Assembly (NCBI GenBank): GCA_001897515.1
Contig: MKTA01000015.1
Span: forward strand, 372,001 to 436,000
DNA: 64,000 bases
Direction: 5' to 3'
Source of the DNA: Bacteroidetes bacterium 41-46
GTDB taxonomy: Bacteria; Bacteroidota; Bacteroidia; Bacteroidales; UBA932
Both the position numbers and the translations under genes were made by a program. The notes beneath the pieces are model-generated. The model had not been told where the DNA came from, did no database searches, and worked only from the letters and a program-made list of their open reading frames with translations. Below are positions 43,770 through 53,059 of the stretch, piece after piece (within the stretch, counting starts at the first letter, position 1; the number at the start of each line of letters is the position of its first letter).

Positions 43770-46577
43770 ATGAGCAACATTGAGGTAAGAGGCGCAAGGG
43801 TACATAATCTGAGGAATATTGATGTTACCATCCCCAGAAACAGGCTTGTCGTGATTACCGGTCTGAGCGGCAGCGGAAAATCCTCCCTTGCCTTTGATAC
43901 CATATATGCGGAGGGACAGAGGAGATATATGGAAACCCTCTCTGCATACGCCAGACAGTTTATAGGGACACTTGAGAGGCCGGATGTTGATTCAATAGAT
44001 GGCTTAAGCCCTATTATCGCAATAGAACAGAAGACTACCGGGAGAAATCCCCGCTCCACTGTCGGCACAATCACTGAAATTTACGACTTTCTCAGGCTGC
44101 TTTATGCCAGAGCGGCAAATGCCTACTCACCTGTTACAGGACTTGAGATGATAAAATATTCAGATGACCAGATTGTCTCAAGAATAATGGAGGATTACAG
44201 AGGAAGAAGAGCTATACTTCTATCTCCTCTTGTAAAAGGGAGAAAGGGCCATTACAGAGAGCTCTTTGAACAATACATAAAAAGGGGGTTTATTCAGATA
44301 AGAGTTGACGGTGAGATTAAAGATCTGCTGACAGTAAAGCCTCTTGACAGGTATAAATCACATTTTATTGAATTGGTTGTGGATAAACTTATCCCATCCG
44401 ACGACTCTCATAAAAGAGTGAAGGACTCTGTTGTATCGGCTCTTCATATTGGAAAAGGATCTCTGGCGGTATTAGATTCTGAGAGCGGAGAGGTGAGACA
44501 TTTCAGCAAACACCTTATGTGTCCTCAGAGCGGACTCTCATTTCCTGAGCCCGCACCACACACATTCTCTTTCAACTCACCACAGGGTGCCTGCCCCCAC
44601 TGCAAAGGTCTTGGTATGATATCCAAGGCAGATATATCCAAAATAATTCCTGACTATTCAAAGTCAATATCTGAAGGTGCAATAACTCCAATAGGCTCTT
44701 TTAAAAACAATATGGTTTTTGCGCAGATAGAGGCCATCGCAAAAAAATACAGCTTCTCTCTGCACGATCCGGTGAGCGATATTCCGGAGGATGCCCTCAA
44801 TATTATTATTTACGGATCAGATGAGCTCTTCAGGGTTGGTCAGACTCCTGCCCTCTCTCAGATGATGAGTTTTGGAGGAATCATATCAAAAATTGAGCAG
44901 GAGGAGAACGACAGCGATGAGCTGACTATTAGAAAGGAGAGATTCATTGAAGAGGTACGCTGCCCTCTTTGTAATGGGACAAGATTAAAAGAAGAGTCTC
45001 TCTCATTCAAAATTGACGGGTTGAATATCAGCGAAGTATCCGATATGGATATTGAGCAACTAAATAAATGGCTGGAGAAACTTAGTGAGAAGCTGACAGG
45101 AAGACAGAAGATAATCGCAAGAGACATTTTGAAGGAGCTCTCTGAACGGTCTCAGTTTCTGCTTGATGTCGGGCTTAACTATCTTTCGCTTTCTAGGTCC
45201 ACCAGAAGTCTTAGCGGAGGAGAGAGCCAGAGAATCAGACTTGCAACACAGATAGGCTCAAAGCTTGTAAATGTGCTCTATATACTTGACGAGCCGAGTA
45301 TCGGTCTCCATCAGAGAGATAATGTGAAACTGATAAACTCTTTGAGAAGGCTCAGGGATGAGGGCAACTCAATTATAGTTGTTGAGCATGATGAGGAGAT
45401 GATGACAAGCTCTGACTGGATAATTGACCTTGGACCCGGAGCCGGTGAGAAGGGGGGGCGGATGCTTTTTGCAGGAACGCCTGATGAGATAATGAAGATG
45501 GATGTTTCAGAGGCGATCTTAAAAAACAGTTTTAGCATTGAATACCTGAAAAGGATAAGGACCATAAGGCCTCCTCAGTTCAGAAGAGTGGGCAATGGTC
45601 TCTCTCTTGAGCTTAAAGGGGCAACAGGCAATAATTTAAAGAGCGTTGACATCAAGATACCCCTGGGGTGTTTTATCGGGATAAGTGGTGTAAGCGGAAG
45701 CGGAAAATCATCGCTTATAAACGAGACCCTTATGCCAATATTAAGTAACCATTTTTACAGGTCTCTTTATACACCCCTTCCATACAGCTCAATTGAGGGG
45801 ATTGACAACATAGACAAAATGGTAGAGATAGACCAGGCCCCAATAGGCAGATCGCCAAGAAGCAATCCGGCTACTTATACAAATGTCTTCTCTGACATAA
45901 GAAAACTATTTGCTGAGACACCTGATGCAAAAATCCGGGGTTTTAAACCGGGCAGATTTTCATTTAATGTTAAAGGGGGAAGATGTGAGGAGTGCAAGGG
46001 GGCGGGGCTCCAGACCATTGAGATGAACTTTCTTCCCGCGGTATATGTTCACTGTAAGAGTTGCAACGGAAAAAGATATACTCAAGACACTCTTGCAGTA
46101 AAATACAGAGGGAAATCAATTAGTGACATTCTGGGAATGACAGTGAGTCAGGCAGTGGAGTTTTTTGAACATATGCCGTCAATTGTGCAGAGAATTAAAG
46201 CGATGGATGATGTCGGACTTGGATATGTAACATTGGGACAGTCTGCAACAACTCTGTCAGGAGGGGAGAGCCAGAGGGTAAAACTGGCTGCAGAGCTTGC
46301 CAAAAAGGCAACAGGCAACACCCTCTACATACTTGATGAACCTACGACTGGTCTTCATTTTGAAGATATAAGAGTTTTACTTGGTGTGCTGCAGAAACTG
46401 GCAGACCAGGGAAACACTGTAATTGTGATTGAGCACAACCTGGATGTGCTAAGATCCGTTGACTATATATTTGATATGGGCCCTGAGGGAGGTGCAGCAG
46501 GTGGCCGCATTGTTGCATGTGGAACCCCTGAGCAGCTGAAAAATAACAGTGAGTCAGTAACCGGTCGCTACCTTTAG
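43770..46577 (+). CDS. uvrA: Excinuclease ABC subunit A
   Basis: This is the damage-recognition ATPase of nucleotide excision repair. It has 935 residues. Two ABC modules are visible with Walker A GLSGSGKSSLAFDT and GVSGSGKSSLINET and signatures SLSGGESQRI and TLSGGESQRV. Zinc-binding cysteines occur in CPHCKGLG with CPLCNGT, and in CEECKGAG with CKSCNGKRY. It starts 14 nt after the lytic transglycosylase and precedes the nucleoside kinase by 18 nt. Confidence 0.97.
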   Translation: MSNIEVRGARVHNLRNIDVTIPRNRLVVITGLSGSGKSSLAFDTIYAEGQRRYMETLSAYARQFIGTLERPDVDSIDGLSPIIAIEQKTTGRNPRSTVGTITEIYDFLRLLYARAANAYSPVTGLEMIKYSDDQIVSRIMEDYRGRRAILLSPLVKGRKGHYRELFEQYIKRGFIQIRVDGEIKDLLTVKPLDRYKSHFIELVVDKLIPSDDSHKRVKDSVVSALHIGKGSLAVLDSESGEVRHFSKHLMCPQSGLSFPEPAPHTFSFNSPQGACPHCKGLGMISKADISKIIPDYSKSISEGAITPIGSFKNNMVFAQIEAIAKKYSFSLHDPVSDIPEDALNIIIYGSDELFRVGQTPALSQMMSFGGIISKIEQEENDSDELTIRKERFIEEVRCPLCNGTRLKEESLSFKIDGLNISEVSDMDIEQLNKWLEKLSEKLTGRQKIIARDILKELSERSQFLLDVGLNYLSLSRSTRSLSGGESQRIRLATQIGSKLVNVLYILDEPSIGLHQRDNVKLINSLRRLRDEGNSIIVVEHDEEMMTSSDWIIDLGPGAGEKGGRMLFAGTPDEIMKMDVSEAILKNSFSIEYLKRIRTIRPPQFRRVGNGLSLELKGATGNNLKSVDIKIPLGCFIGISGVSGSGKSSLINETLMPILSNHFYRSLYTPLPYSSIEGIDNIDKMVEIDQAPIGRSPRSNPATYTNVFSDIRKLFAETPDAKIRGFKPGRFSFNVKGGRCEECKGAGLQTIEMNFLPAVYVHCKSCNGKRYTQDTLAVKYRGKSISDILGMTVSQAVEFFEHMPSIVQRIKAMDDVGLGYVTLGQSATTLSGGESQRVKLAAELAKKATGNTLYILDEPTTGLHFEDIRVLLGVLQKLADQGNTVIVIEHNLDVLRSVDYIFDMGPEGGAAGGRIVACGTPEQLKNNSESVTGRYL

Positions 46578-46595
46578 ACCAAAAAAAGAGAAATT

Positions 46596-48296
46596 ATGCC
46601 AACAGTTAAAGTCTATTGTGAAAATCTTCAATCAATTTTTGATTGCGAACCGGGTACAAGCCTGAGTCAACTCCTTTCTGCCACAGGTTATGTGCCGGAG
46701 CACCCGGTTCTTGCGGCAATTGTTGATAATCAGCTTAAGGAGTTAAGCTTCCAGATATATGTAGAGCATAACATTCAGTTTATTGACTACACCCATCCGG
46801 ATGGACAGCGCACATACAGCCGCTCGCTTAACTTTATTGTGCAGAAGGCTGTAGCAGATCTTTATCCTCAGTATTCGCTTGCTATAGACTATAATCTGCA
46901 GAATGGAATGTATGCGGAGATCCGGGACCTTCAGAGAGATGAAGATGGCACTCCAAAGGAGATACCACTAAGCGAAAAGGAGATAGAGGAGCTTAAGGCA
47001 AAAGTTCAGGATATAATTGATACGGACCTCCCTTTTACCCGACATAAAATCAAGACTGAGGAGGCTGTTAAGATGTTCAGGAAGACAAACAGGCCGGAGA
47101 AGGCACTTCTCCATGAATTAAGAGGTAAGTTTTTCACAACAGTCTATTTTCTTGATGGATATCCAGATCACTATTACGGCCCGCTGGTTCAATCCACCGG
47201 AGCAATAGAGGCCTGGGATCTTGAGTTTTTCAGCAGAGGCTTCCTGATAAGAACCCCGCCCACCAGCAATCCATCCAAAATTATTAAATCCCCATATCAG
47301 TATAAACTGTTTGATGTATTCAAAGAGTATTCGGACTGGTGCAGTATCCTTGGTGTAAGTGGGGTTGGAACTCTGAATAATGCAGTAAAGGCAGGGAAGG
47401 CAAGAGAGCTTATTCAAATCTCAGAGGGACTCCACGAGAGAAAGTATGCAGCTATTGCAGATGAGATATTCAAAAAAAGAGAGAAGGTAAAACTCGTCCT
47501 TATTGCAGGTCCGTCAAGCAGCGGTAAGACTACTACATCCAAAAGAGTAGCGCTTCAAGCTAAGGTGCTGGGTATGAATCCTGTAATAATTGAGATGGAT
47601 AATTATTTTGTTGACAGGGATAAGACTCCCAGAGACAGCGAAGGAAATTTTGATTTTGAATCTTTGGGAGCAATGGATACAGAATTTCTTAATGAACAGC
47701 TTATTGATCTTTTTGACGGTAAGACTATTGACCTTCCAAAATTTGACTTTGCTGAGGGGAAGAGGTTCTTTCCCGGAGAGAGGCTCACGCTGGGAGAGAA
47801 AGATATCCTCATTATGGAGGGAATTCACGGGCTAAATCCGGCCCTCACAAGCCATATACCTAATGAGAGAATATTCAGAATCTATGCAAGTGCCCTGACA
47901 TCGCTCTCGTTAGATGAAAATAACAGCATCTCTACCTCAGACAGTCGCCTCATCAGAAGGATGGTAAGGGACAATCAGTTCAGAGGCACTAAACCAGAGG
48001 ATACGATATTAAGATGGCCAAGTGTAAGGAGAGGCGAGGTTAACAACATATTCCCCTTCCAGGAGAATGCCGATATAATGTTTAACTCTGCGCTAATATA
48101 TGAACTGCCACTACTCAAATATTACGCTGAACCCCTTCTAAGAAGAATCCCTGCAAATTCACCGGCATCAACGGAGAGCATAAGACTTTTAAAATTCCTC
48201 TCTTACATTGTTGAGCTTCAGCCCTCTGAAATTGCAAACATCCCTCCAACTTCTGTAATGAAAGAATTTATTGGGGGCAGCAGCTTTCTCTATTAG
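46596..48296 (+). CDS. TGS-domain nucleoside (uridine) kinase
   Basis: This is a cytoplasmic nucleoside kinase of the Udk/PRK family with an extended N-terminus. It has 566 residues. The first ~70 residues are TGS-like (PTVKVYCENLQSIFDCEPGTSLSQLL). A threonyl-tRNA-synthetase-like accessory region follows, and the kinase domain starts near 300 with P-loop LIAGPSSSGKTTTSK, EMDNYFVDRDKTPRD, FDFESL and ILIMEGIHGLNPAL. This fused form is usual in Bacteroidota and some Firmicutes. The TGS part may bind a regulator or RNA; that is inference. It ends 2 nt before the convergent envC-like gene. Confidence 0.92.
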   Translation: MPTVKVYCENLQSIFDCEPGTSLSQLLSATGYVPEHPVLAAIVDNQLKELSFQIYVEHNIQFIDYTHPDGQRTYSRSLNFIVQKAVADLYPQYSLAIDYNLQNGMYAEIRDLQRDEDGTPKEIPLSEKEIEELKAKVQDIIDTDLPFTRHKIKTEEAVKMFRKTNRPEKALLHELRGKFFTTVYFLDGYPDHYYGPLVQSTGAIEAWDLEFFSRGFLIRTPPTSNPSKIIKSPYQYKLFDVFKEYSDWCSILGVSGVGTLNNAVKAGKARELIQISEGLHERKYAAIADEIFKKREKVKLVLIAGPSSSGKTTTSKRVALQAKVLGMNPVIIEMDNYFVDRDKTPRDSEGNFDFESLGAMDTEFLNEQLIDLFDGKTIDLPKFDFAEGKRFFPGERLTLGEKDILIMEGIHGLNPALTSHIPNERIFRIYASALTSLSLDENNSISTSDSRLIRRMVRDNQFRGTKPEDTILRWPSVRRGEVNNIFPFQENADIMFNSALIYELPLLKYYAEPLLRRIPANSPASTESIRLLKFLSYIVELQPSEIANIPPTSVMKEFIGGSSFLY

Positions 48297-48298
48297 GG

Positions 48299-49486
48299 CT
48301 ATTTGCTTATCCAGTGCTCCGGGTTCTGTTTCTCAGTACCCTTCCATAACTGGAAGTGGATTACTGAGCCGTTCTCATCAGCAGCGGCTAAAATGCCAAG
48401 GCTTTGGCCTGTCTTTACTTTGTCTCCGGATTTGACACTTACCTTATCCAGTTTGCAGTAGAATGTATAGAAGCTGCCATGCTGAACCAGAACACACTGA
48501 TTATAACCTGGCATGACAAGAATCTGCTTTACTACTCCGTCAAACACACAGAATACCTCTGCACTTTTATCAGTTGCAATATTGACTCCGTTGTTGAATG
48601 GAAGTTTAACATTTTTAAATACCGGGTGATTATGCTGTCCAAACTCCTCTACAACTGCACCTCTTCTTACAGGCCAAGGAAGTTTCCCCCGATTAAGTTC
48701 AAAATTATCTGAAAGTTTTCTGTCGGCTGCACTCTCCTTAAAATCCGGTCTCTCCTTTGCTTTCATTGCCTCAGCCAGAATTCTCTCAATCTCTCTGTTC
48801 AGCCTCTCTACCTCTTTCCGCTTGGCCTCCAGCTGGGTTCGGAACTGTTTCTCCTGTCGGGATAGCTGATTAATAGTTTGTCTCGCACCCCTTTCGTCTG
48901 TCTGCAGTTTTTTATACTCATCATTCCTCTGTTGCTGACTCTTTACAGATCTCTCCTTCATCTTCTCCAGTGTCTCAACCCTCTTTGAAATCTCATCTGA
49001 TGTGGATTTGATCCTGGCAGCCCTGTTCTGCATGGATTTATTAAAATCCTTAAAATAGACCCATCTTCTGTAGCCCTGGTCTATGTTATCACTGGCAAGA
49101 ACGTACATTAGCCAGGATGCCTGATTCCTTTTTTTGTATGCTTCGTAAACTAGGTGAGAGTACTCGCTCTTAAGAGTTGAAAGATCACGGTTGAGACGGT
49201 TTATCTCACTCTCGTTTTTTGTCATCTCACTGTTTATCTCCTTTATCTCGCTTTCAATCTGCGCAAGCAGCCTCTTTCTGTTGGTAATCTTTCTGCGAAT
49301 GAAGTTCAGCTCTTTAGTGTTGTCAGCCTGTCTCTTTTTGGTGGACGCAAGCTGACTGTCCAAAAAAGCAATTTCCTCCTCAATCTCTCTCTTTCTCCTC
49401 TCCTGTTCTTCAACATTCTGTGAGAATAGTGCCACGGGAGAGAGGACAAACAGTAACAACAGTATGACTCTTACTACTACTTTCAT
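48299..49486 (-). CDS. EnvC-like murein hydrolase activator with degenerate LytM domain
   Basis: This exported protein has 395 residues. A signal peptide (about 1-22) precedes long coiled coils (about 25-260, rich in E, K, R and Q), and a C-terminal M23/LytM domain runs from about 285 to 395. The domain lacks the metal ligands: where HxxxD is expected it has FNNGVNIAT, and where HxH is expected it has YTFYCKL, leaving one late His in VIHFQLW. That is the pattern of EnvC and NlpD activators, which stimulate amidases without cutting wall themselves. It overlaps the upstream TPR gene by 4 nt (ATGA). Confidence 0.9.
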   Translation of the reverse strand: MKVVVRVILLLLFVLSPVALFSQNVEEQERRKREIEEEIAFLDSQLASTKKRQADNTKELNFIRRKITNRKRLLAQIESEIKEINSEMTKNESEINRLNRDLSTLKSEYSHLVYEAYKKRNQASWLMYVLASDNIDQGYRRWVYFKDFNKSMQNRAARIKSTSDEISKRVETLEKMKERSVKSQQQRNDEYKKLQTDERGARQTINQLSRQEKQFRTQLEAKRKEVERLNREIERILAEAMKAKERPDFKESAADRKLSDNFELNRGKLPWPVRRGAVVEEFGQHNHPVFKNVKLPFNNGVNIATDKSAEVFCVFDGVVKQILVMPGYNQCVLVQHGSFYTFYCKLDKVSVKSGDKVKTGQSLGILAAADENGSVIHFQLWKGTEKQNPEHWISK

Positions 49487-51186
49487 CTTCTGCCGGATTT
49501 TATCTCCTCAACCTTAGAGGCTATACCTAGGGAGGGGTCCAGTTTATCCGCCTGAATCCAGTACATAAAAGCAAGATCTCTCTCGCCAAGGGAATACAAT
49601 ACCTCTGCGTAGTGGTCAATAATATCGGCATTCTCATTCCCTCCAAATACCATTGCCTGCTTCAGAACTGTTTTTGCCTCTGCATTTCTCCCAAGTTTAT
49701 GAAGTATCCACGCATATGTATCAAGATATGTTGAATTCTCAGGCTCCAGCTCAATTGTTCTTTTGCTCATCTGAAGAGCTCTTTTAAGCTGTTTGCCCTC
49801 TTCACTAAGGTAGTAGGCATAGTTGTTTAGTGCAGGGGCATGGTTTGGTTCAAGCTTTATTGTCTTTTTATAGTATTTGTAAGACTCTTTTTTATTTCCG
49901 GCCATGTAGTAGGTATCCCCGAGGATTGATAAAATCCTTACGGTAGAAGCGCTATCCCCTTTCGCAACCGGCAGTATGCTCAGGAAGGTTTTAATTGCCG
50001 GTTCCACTCTGTTTAGCTGAAGCTCTCCAATCCCCTTCAGTTGCATGAAATCAATGTCTTTCGGATAACTCAACAGGGCAGATTCACTGACTGTTATAAG
50101 ATCTTCCCACCTCTCCATATAATATAGAAGCGAAAGATATTGATGAACAGGAGCCCTCTCAGAGGGATACAGGTCAACATTGTTTTTAAGAACCTCAAGC
50201 CCTTTTTCTGCCCTGCCGGTCTGGACAAGAAATACTGCAAAGTTATAGGAAACTGCGCTGTCAGCAGGGTGAGCATCGTAGAGGTTGGTCATGAGAGTGT
50301 CAACCTGAGGGAAAAAGGTCTGAACAAACTTCTGGTTTGAGACAATCTCATTCATGTATTCAGATTTCATCCTGGGATTAACATCTGTATTGGACATAAA
50401 TGGGAACATATGTTTGAAGTACATATCAAATTGTCCTCTTATTCTGTAGCTCTCTGCCAGCCCAAATGTTGCAGGAATATAGCTTGGATCAAGAGCCAGA
50501 GCTGTTGCATAATTATTTAGAGCAAGCGAATCCCTCTTTACAGATGCATAGTAATCACCTAAAAGTGTAGCGGTTCTTGGTGTGGGAGTGGAGTTGCTGA
50601 ACTCCTCCAGCATAGCTATGGCACTCTCGGTTTTCCCCTGTGTAGCCATTATGTTGTATTTGGTAAGAACTGTGGCCTCATTTACCCCGCTCCTCTTCTC
50701 AATATCCTGCAGAGCAGCCAGTGCTTTGTCATAATCTCCGCTCCTTGAATAGAGCTCAATAAGTTCAATAAACAGAGATATTTTTGCAGGGTGTCTTGCC
50801 AATATTTTTTCATAGCTCTCTTTGGCTCTCTCCATATTTCCCATAGCGGAGTGAATACGAGCAAGCTGGATGCTGTACCAGTAGTTTGATGTATCAGCGT
50901 CTGCAGCCTTTTGGGTAAACTGCAGGGCCCTCTCAAGATTGCCGGACTTCAGGTTAATATCTGCAAGATAATAGAAGGCAGCATCCATATCCGGAAACTT
51001 TGATGAAAGCTCTGTAAACACCCTCTCTGCCCCCTTTACATTTCCAAGATTGAGCATCCTCAAACCCTCAATAAACATGAAGTTCCTTTCTCTGTTGTCT
51101 CTTTTTGCCTCTATAGTCCCAAAGGATAGCAGCGATGCCAGAAAAAGCAAACCTGCAACAGTATATTTTAAAACAATGCTTTTCAA
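49483..51186 (-). CDS. Exported tetratricopeptide-repeat protein
   Basis: This 567-residue protein has an N-terminal signal peptide (about residues 1-27) followed by TPR units almost to the end. Repeats with the A-x-x-x-L-x-x-A pattern include FYYLADINLKSGNLERALQF, YKYYKKTIKLEPNHAPALNN and LDTYAWILHKLGRNAEAKTV. TPR proteins form scaffolds. Its 4-nt overlap with the EnvC-like gene suggests the two are made together and may act in one wall-remodelling complex, since a TPR-EnvC pairing is familiar in Bacteroidota. Own promoter box upstream. Confidence 0.88.
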   Translation of the reverse strand: MKSIVLKYTVAGLLFLASLLSFGTIEAKRDNRERNFMFIEGLRMLNLGNVKGAERVFTELSSKFPDMDAAFYYLADINLKSGNLERALQFTQKAADADTSNYWYSIQLARIHSAMGNMERAKESYEKILARHPAKISLFIELIELYSRSGDYDKALAALQDIEKRSGVNEATVLTKYNIMATQGKTESAIAMLEEFSNSTPTPRTATLLGDYYASVKRDSLALNNYATALALDPSYIPATFGLAESYRIRGQFDMYFKHMFPFMSNTDVNPRMKSEYMNEIVSNQKFVQTFFPQVDTLMTNLYDAHPADSAVSYNFAVFLVQTGRAEKGLEVLKNNVDLYPSERAPVHQYLSLLYYMERWEDLITVSESALLSYPKDIDFMQLKGIGELQLNRVEPAIKTFLSILPVAKGDSASTVRILSILGDTYYMAGNKKESYKYYKKTIKLEPNHAPALNNYAYYLSEEGKQLKRALQMSKRTIELEPENSTYLDTYAWILHKLGRNAEAKTVLKQAMVFGGNENADIIDHYAEVLYSLGERDLAFMYWIQADKLDPSLGIASKVEEIKSGRR

Positions 51187-51216
51187 GATAAAATGTCTTT
51201 AGTATGGTTAGACTCA

Positions 51217-51224
51217 CAAAATTA
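51217..51224 (-). promoter_or_regulatory. Predicted -7 box for the TPR/EnvC-like pair
   Basis: Minus-strand TAATTTTG matches TAnnTTTG, 30 nt upstream of the TPR gene ATG. Confidence 0.5.
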
Positions 51225-51317
51225 ATCAAATAATTTCTTTACAAATATCAATCCAATATTCAATTCTCATTGCAAATGCAACAAAAAGCCTATAAATTGC
51301 ATCTATTAATAACAGCA

Positions 51318-51884
51318 ATGGGAATCCGAAAAAGAGAATATTCCACACAGCAGGAGATCATAGAGGGCTGCATAAAGCGGGAACCAACTGCTCAGCGGAA
51401 ACTCTACGAAATATACGCTCCCAGGATGCTCACCCTGGCAACCCGTTATTCGGGAGACAGAGAGAGGGCCAAAGATGTATTGCACGACGGATTCATTACG
51501 CTCTTTAATAAAATTGAGAGTTATGGAGGTTTTGGCTCTTTTGAGGGGTGGATGAGAAGGATTTTTGTAAACACGGCACTTATGTCACTTAGAAAGGCCG
51601 ACGTGTTGAGAAACAGTGAGCAGATTGATTATGCCTCAGGTGAGATGAGCGATGCCCCTGATGCTGTTGAGAGCATAAGTTCAAAGGAGCTGATGGAACT
51701 TATAGCCTCGATGCCGGATGGCTTCAGATTGGTGTTTAATATGTATGCAATTGAGGGGTATAGCCATCAGGAGATTGCAAAAGAGTTGAATATAAGTGAA
51801 GGAAGCTCCCGCTCTCAGCTAAGCAGAGCAAGAGCCTGGCTTCAGGAAAGAATAAGGAGACAGAATGAAGGAGAGAGATTTTGA
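51318..51884 (+). CDS. ECF-type RNA polymerase sigma factor
   Basis: This extracytoplasmic-function sigma factor has 188 residues. Region 2 (about 25-90) contains LYEIYAPRMLTLATRYSGDRERAKDVLHDGFITLF, and region 4 (about 125-180) contains LMELIASMPDGFRLVFNMYAIEGYSHQEIAKELNISEGSSRSQLSRAR. The frame opens upstream at ATG 51270, but that would add 16 residues before the normal start, so ATG 51318 is preferred. The partner gene begins inside its 3' end (20-nt overlap), the usual sigma/anti-sigma arrangement. No clear TAnnTTTG box was seen before it; an autoregulated ECF promoter is possible. Confidence 0.92.
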   Translation: MGIRKREYSTQQEIIEGCIKREPTAQRKLYEIYAPRMLTLATRYSGDRERAKDVLHDGFITLFNKIESYGGFGSFEGWMRRIFVNTALMSLRKADVLRNSEQIDYASGEMSDAPDAVESISSKELMELIASMPDGFRLVFNMYAIEGYSHQEIAKELNISEGSSRSQLSRARAWLQERIRRQNEGERF

Positions 51885-53028
51885 CAACCGTTTAAAACAG
51901 AGGATGGAGAGTTACGGGGAGACACCGGATCCATCCATCTGGCTCTCAATAGAGAGCAAGATTGTTGTGCCCGCTAAAGGGGGCAGGGTTGTTTTTGTTA
52001 AAGGGTTTAGGGTGGTTGCTGCAGTTGCCGCGGCGGTCTTATTATTTTATATAGCAGGAAGAGAATTTTTTATTCAGGAGAGAGAATCCCCGCTGGTGGA
52101 GGTATTAAAAATAGAGGAGAGCCCGACAGAGATTAATGTTGACCGGCAGATTCCGGAGAGGGGAGAGGTTCCGAAAATTTTACCTGCCCCCACAGTGGCT
52201 GTTGCCAGCGTTGAGAGAGAGCCTCAAATTAAGACAGATGAGACTTTAACTGATAAAAAGACAGAACCTGAAACCGGACAACCGGAAACAAAACAAACTG
52301 CAACAAGGCAACCTGAAACGAGACAATTAAACAGAGAGTTTACCAAGGATTTTTCGGGTGATTTTCCAATAGAATTGCAGATTAAAAAGAGAAGAGGGAG
52401 ACCTTCACTGGCATTTTCCACCACACTTGCCCCTTCTGTCGGGACTAACGAAAGAGTTTTGCATACATTTGCTCAGTCTGACTTTAAAGAGCTCTCATCA
52501 TCTCTTGACAGAGAACAAAACCAGCCAGAGACAGTTTATGATACCAGGTACCTCCCTTCAGTATCTGTTGGCCTTCAGGTTATGATTCCTTTGAGCAAAA
52601 CCTTTTCAGTAGCCACAGGATTAAGCTATTCAGCATTATACTCAATTACCGACGAGCAGAGATTCAGCGATAAAATCAGAAACGAACAGACTTTGCACTA
52701 TATTGGCCTTCCGCTTTATCTCTACGCAAACATATACTCAACAGAGAGATTCTTCCTTTATGGCGGTGCCGGAGCCATGGTTGAAAAGGGTATTGCAGAG
52801 AGGATAAAAAGGAGCGGACCGGTACCTCAGGATTATACAAACAGAGTTGATGGTTTGCAATGGTCTGCCGGTGCGACTATAGGGGCAGAGTATGTCCTTG
52901 GCAGAAGAGTGGGACTCTACGCTGACCCTATGGTTATGTACTATTTTGACTGCAATCAGCCAAAAAGTATAAGAAGCGCACAGCCTTTGCAGTTTAAACT
53001 GGAAATAGGTTTGAGATATCGCTTTTAA
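51865..53028 (+). CDS. Membrane-spanning regulator-like protein with C-terminal outer-membrane barrel
   Basis: This 387-residue protein has an N-terminal cytoplasmic part (about 1-44: FDNRLKQRMESYGETPDPSIW) and a single membrane helix (about 45-65: VVAAVAAAVLLFYIAG). A linker rich in P, E, T and Q follows (about 75-165), then a ~220-residue beta-rich domain ending GLRYRF, an outer-membrane barrel signature. The first 65 residues fit an anti-sigma factor for the overlapping ECF gene. One chain spanning the inner membrane and the outer membrane is topologically striking; the linker would be short for crossing the periplasm unless extended. Confidence 0.82.
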   Translation: MKERDFDNRLKQRMESYGETPDPSIWLSIESKIVVPAKGGRVVFVKGFRVVAAVAAAVLLFYIAGREFFIQERESPLVEVLKIEESPTEINVDRQIPERGEVPKILPAPTVAVASVEREPQIKTDETLTDKKTEPETGQPETKQTATRQPETRQLNREFTKDFSGDFPIELQIKKRRGRPSLAFSTTLAPSVGTNERVLHTFAQSDFKELSSSLDREQNQPETVYDTRYLPSVSVGLQVMIPLSKTFSVATGLSYSALYSITDEQRFSDKIRNEQTLHYIGLPLYLYANIYSTERFFLYGGAGAMVEKGIAERIKRSGPVPQDYTNRVDGLQWSAGATIGAEYVLGRRVGLYADPMVMYYFDCNQPKSIRSAQPLQFKLEIGLRYRF

Positions 53029-53031
53029 TCC

Positions 53032-53039
53032 TAATTTTG
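53032..53039 (+). promoter_or_regulatory. Predicted -7 box for the GT2 gene
   Basis: TAATTTTG followed by C matches TAnnTTTG, 20 nt upstream of the TTG start at 53060 and just after the preceding stop codon. Confidence 0.55.
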
Positions 53040-53059
53040 CAGAACATAAATTAGAGGCG

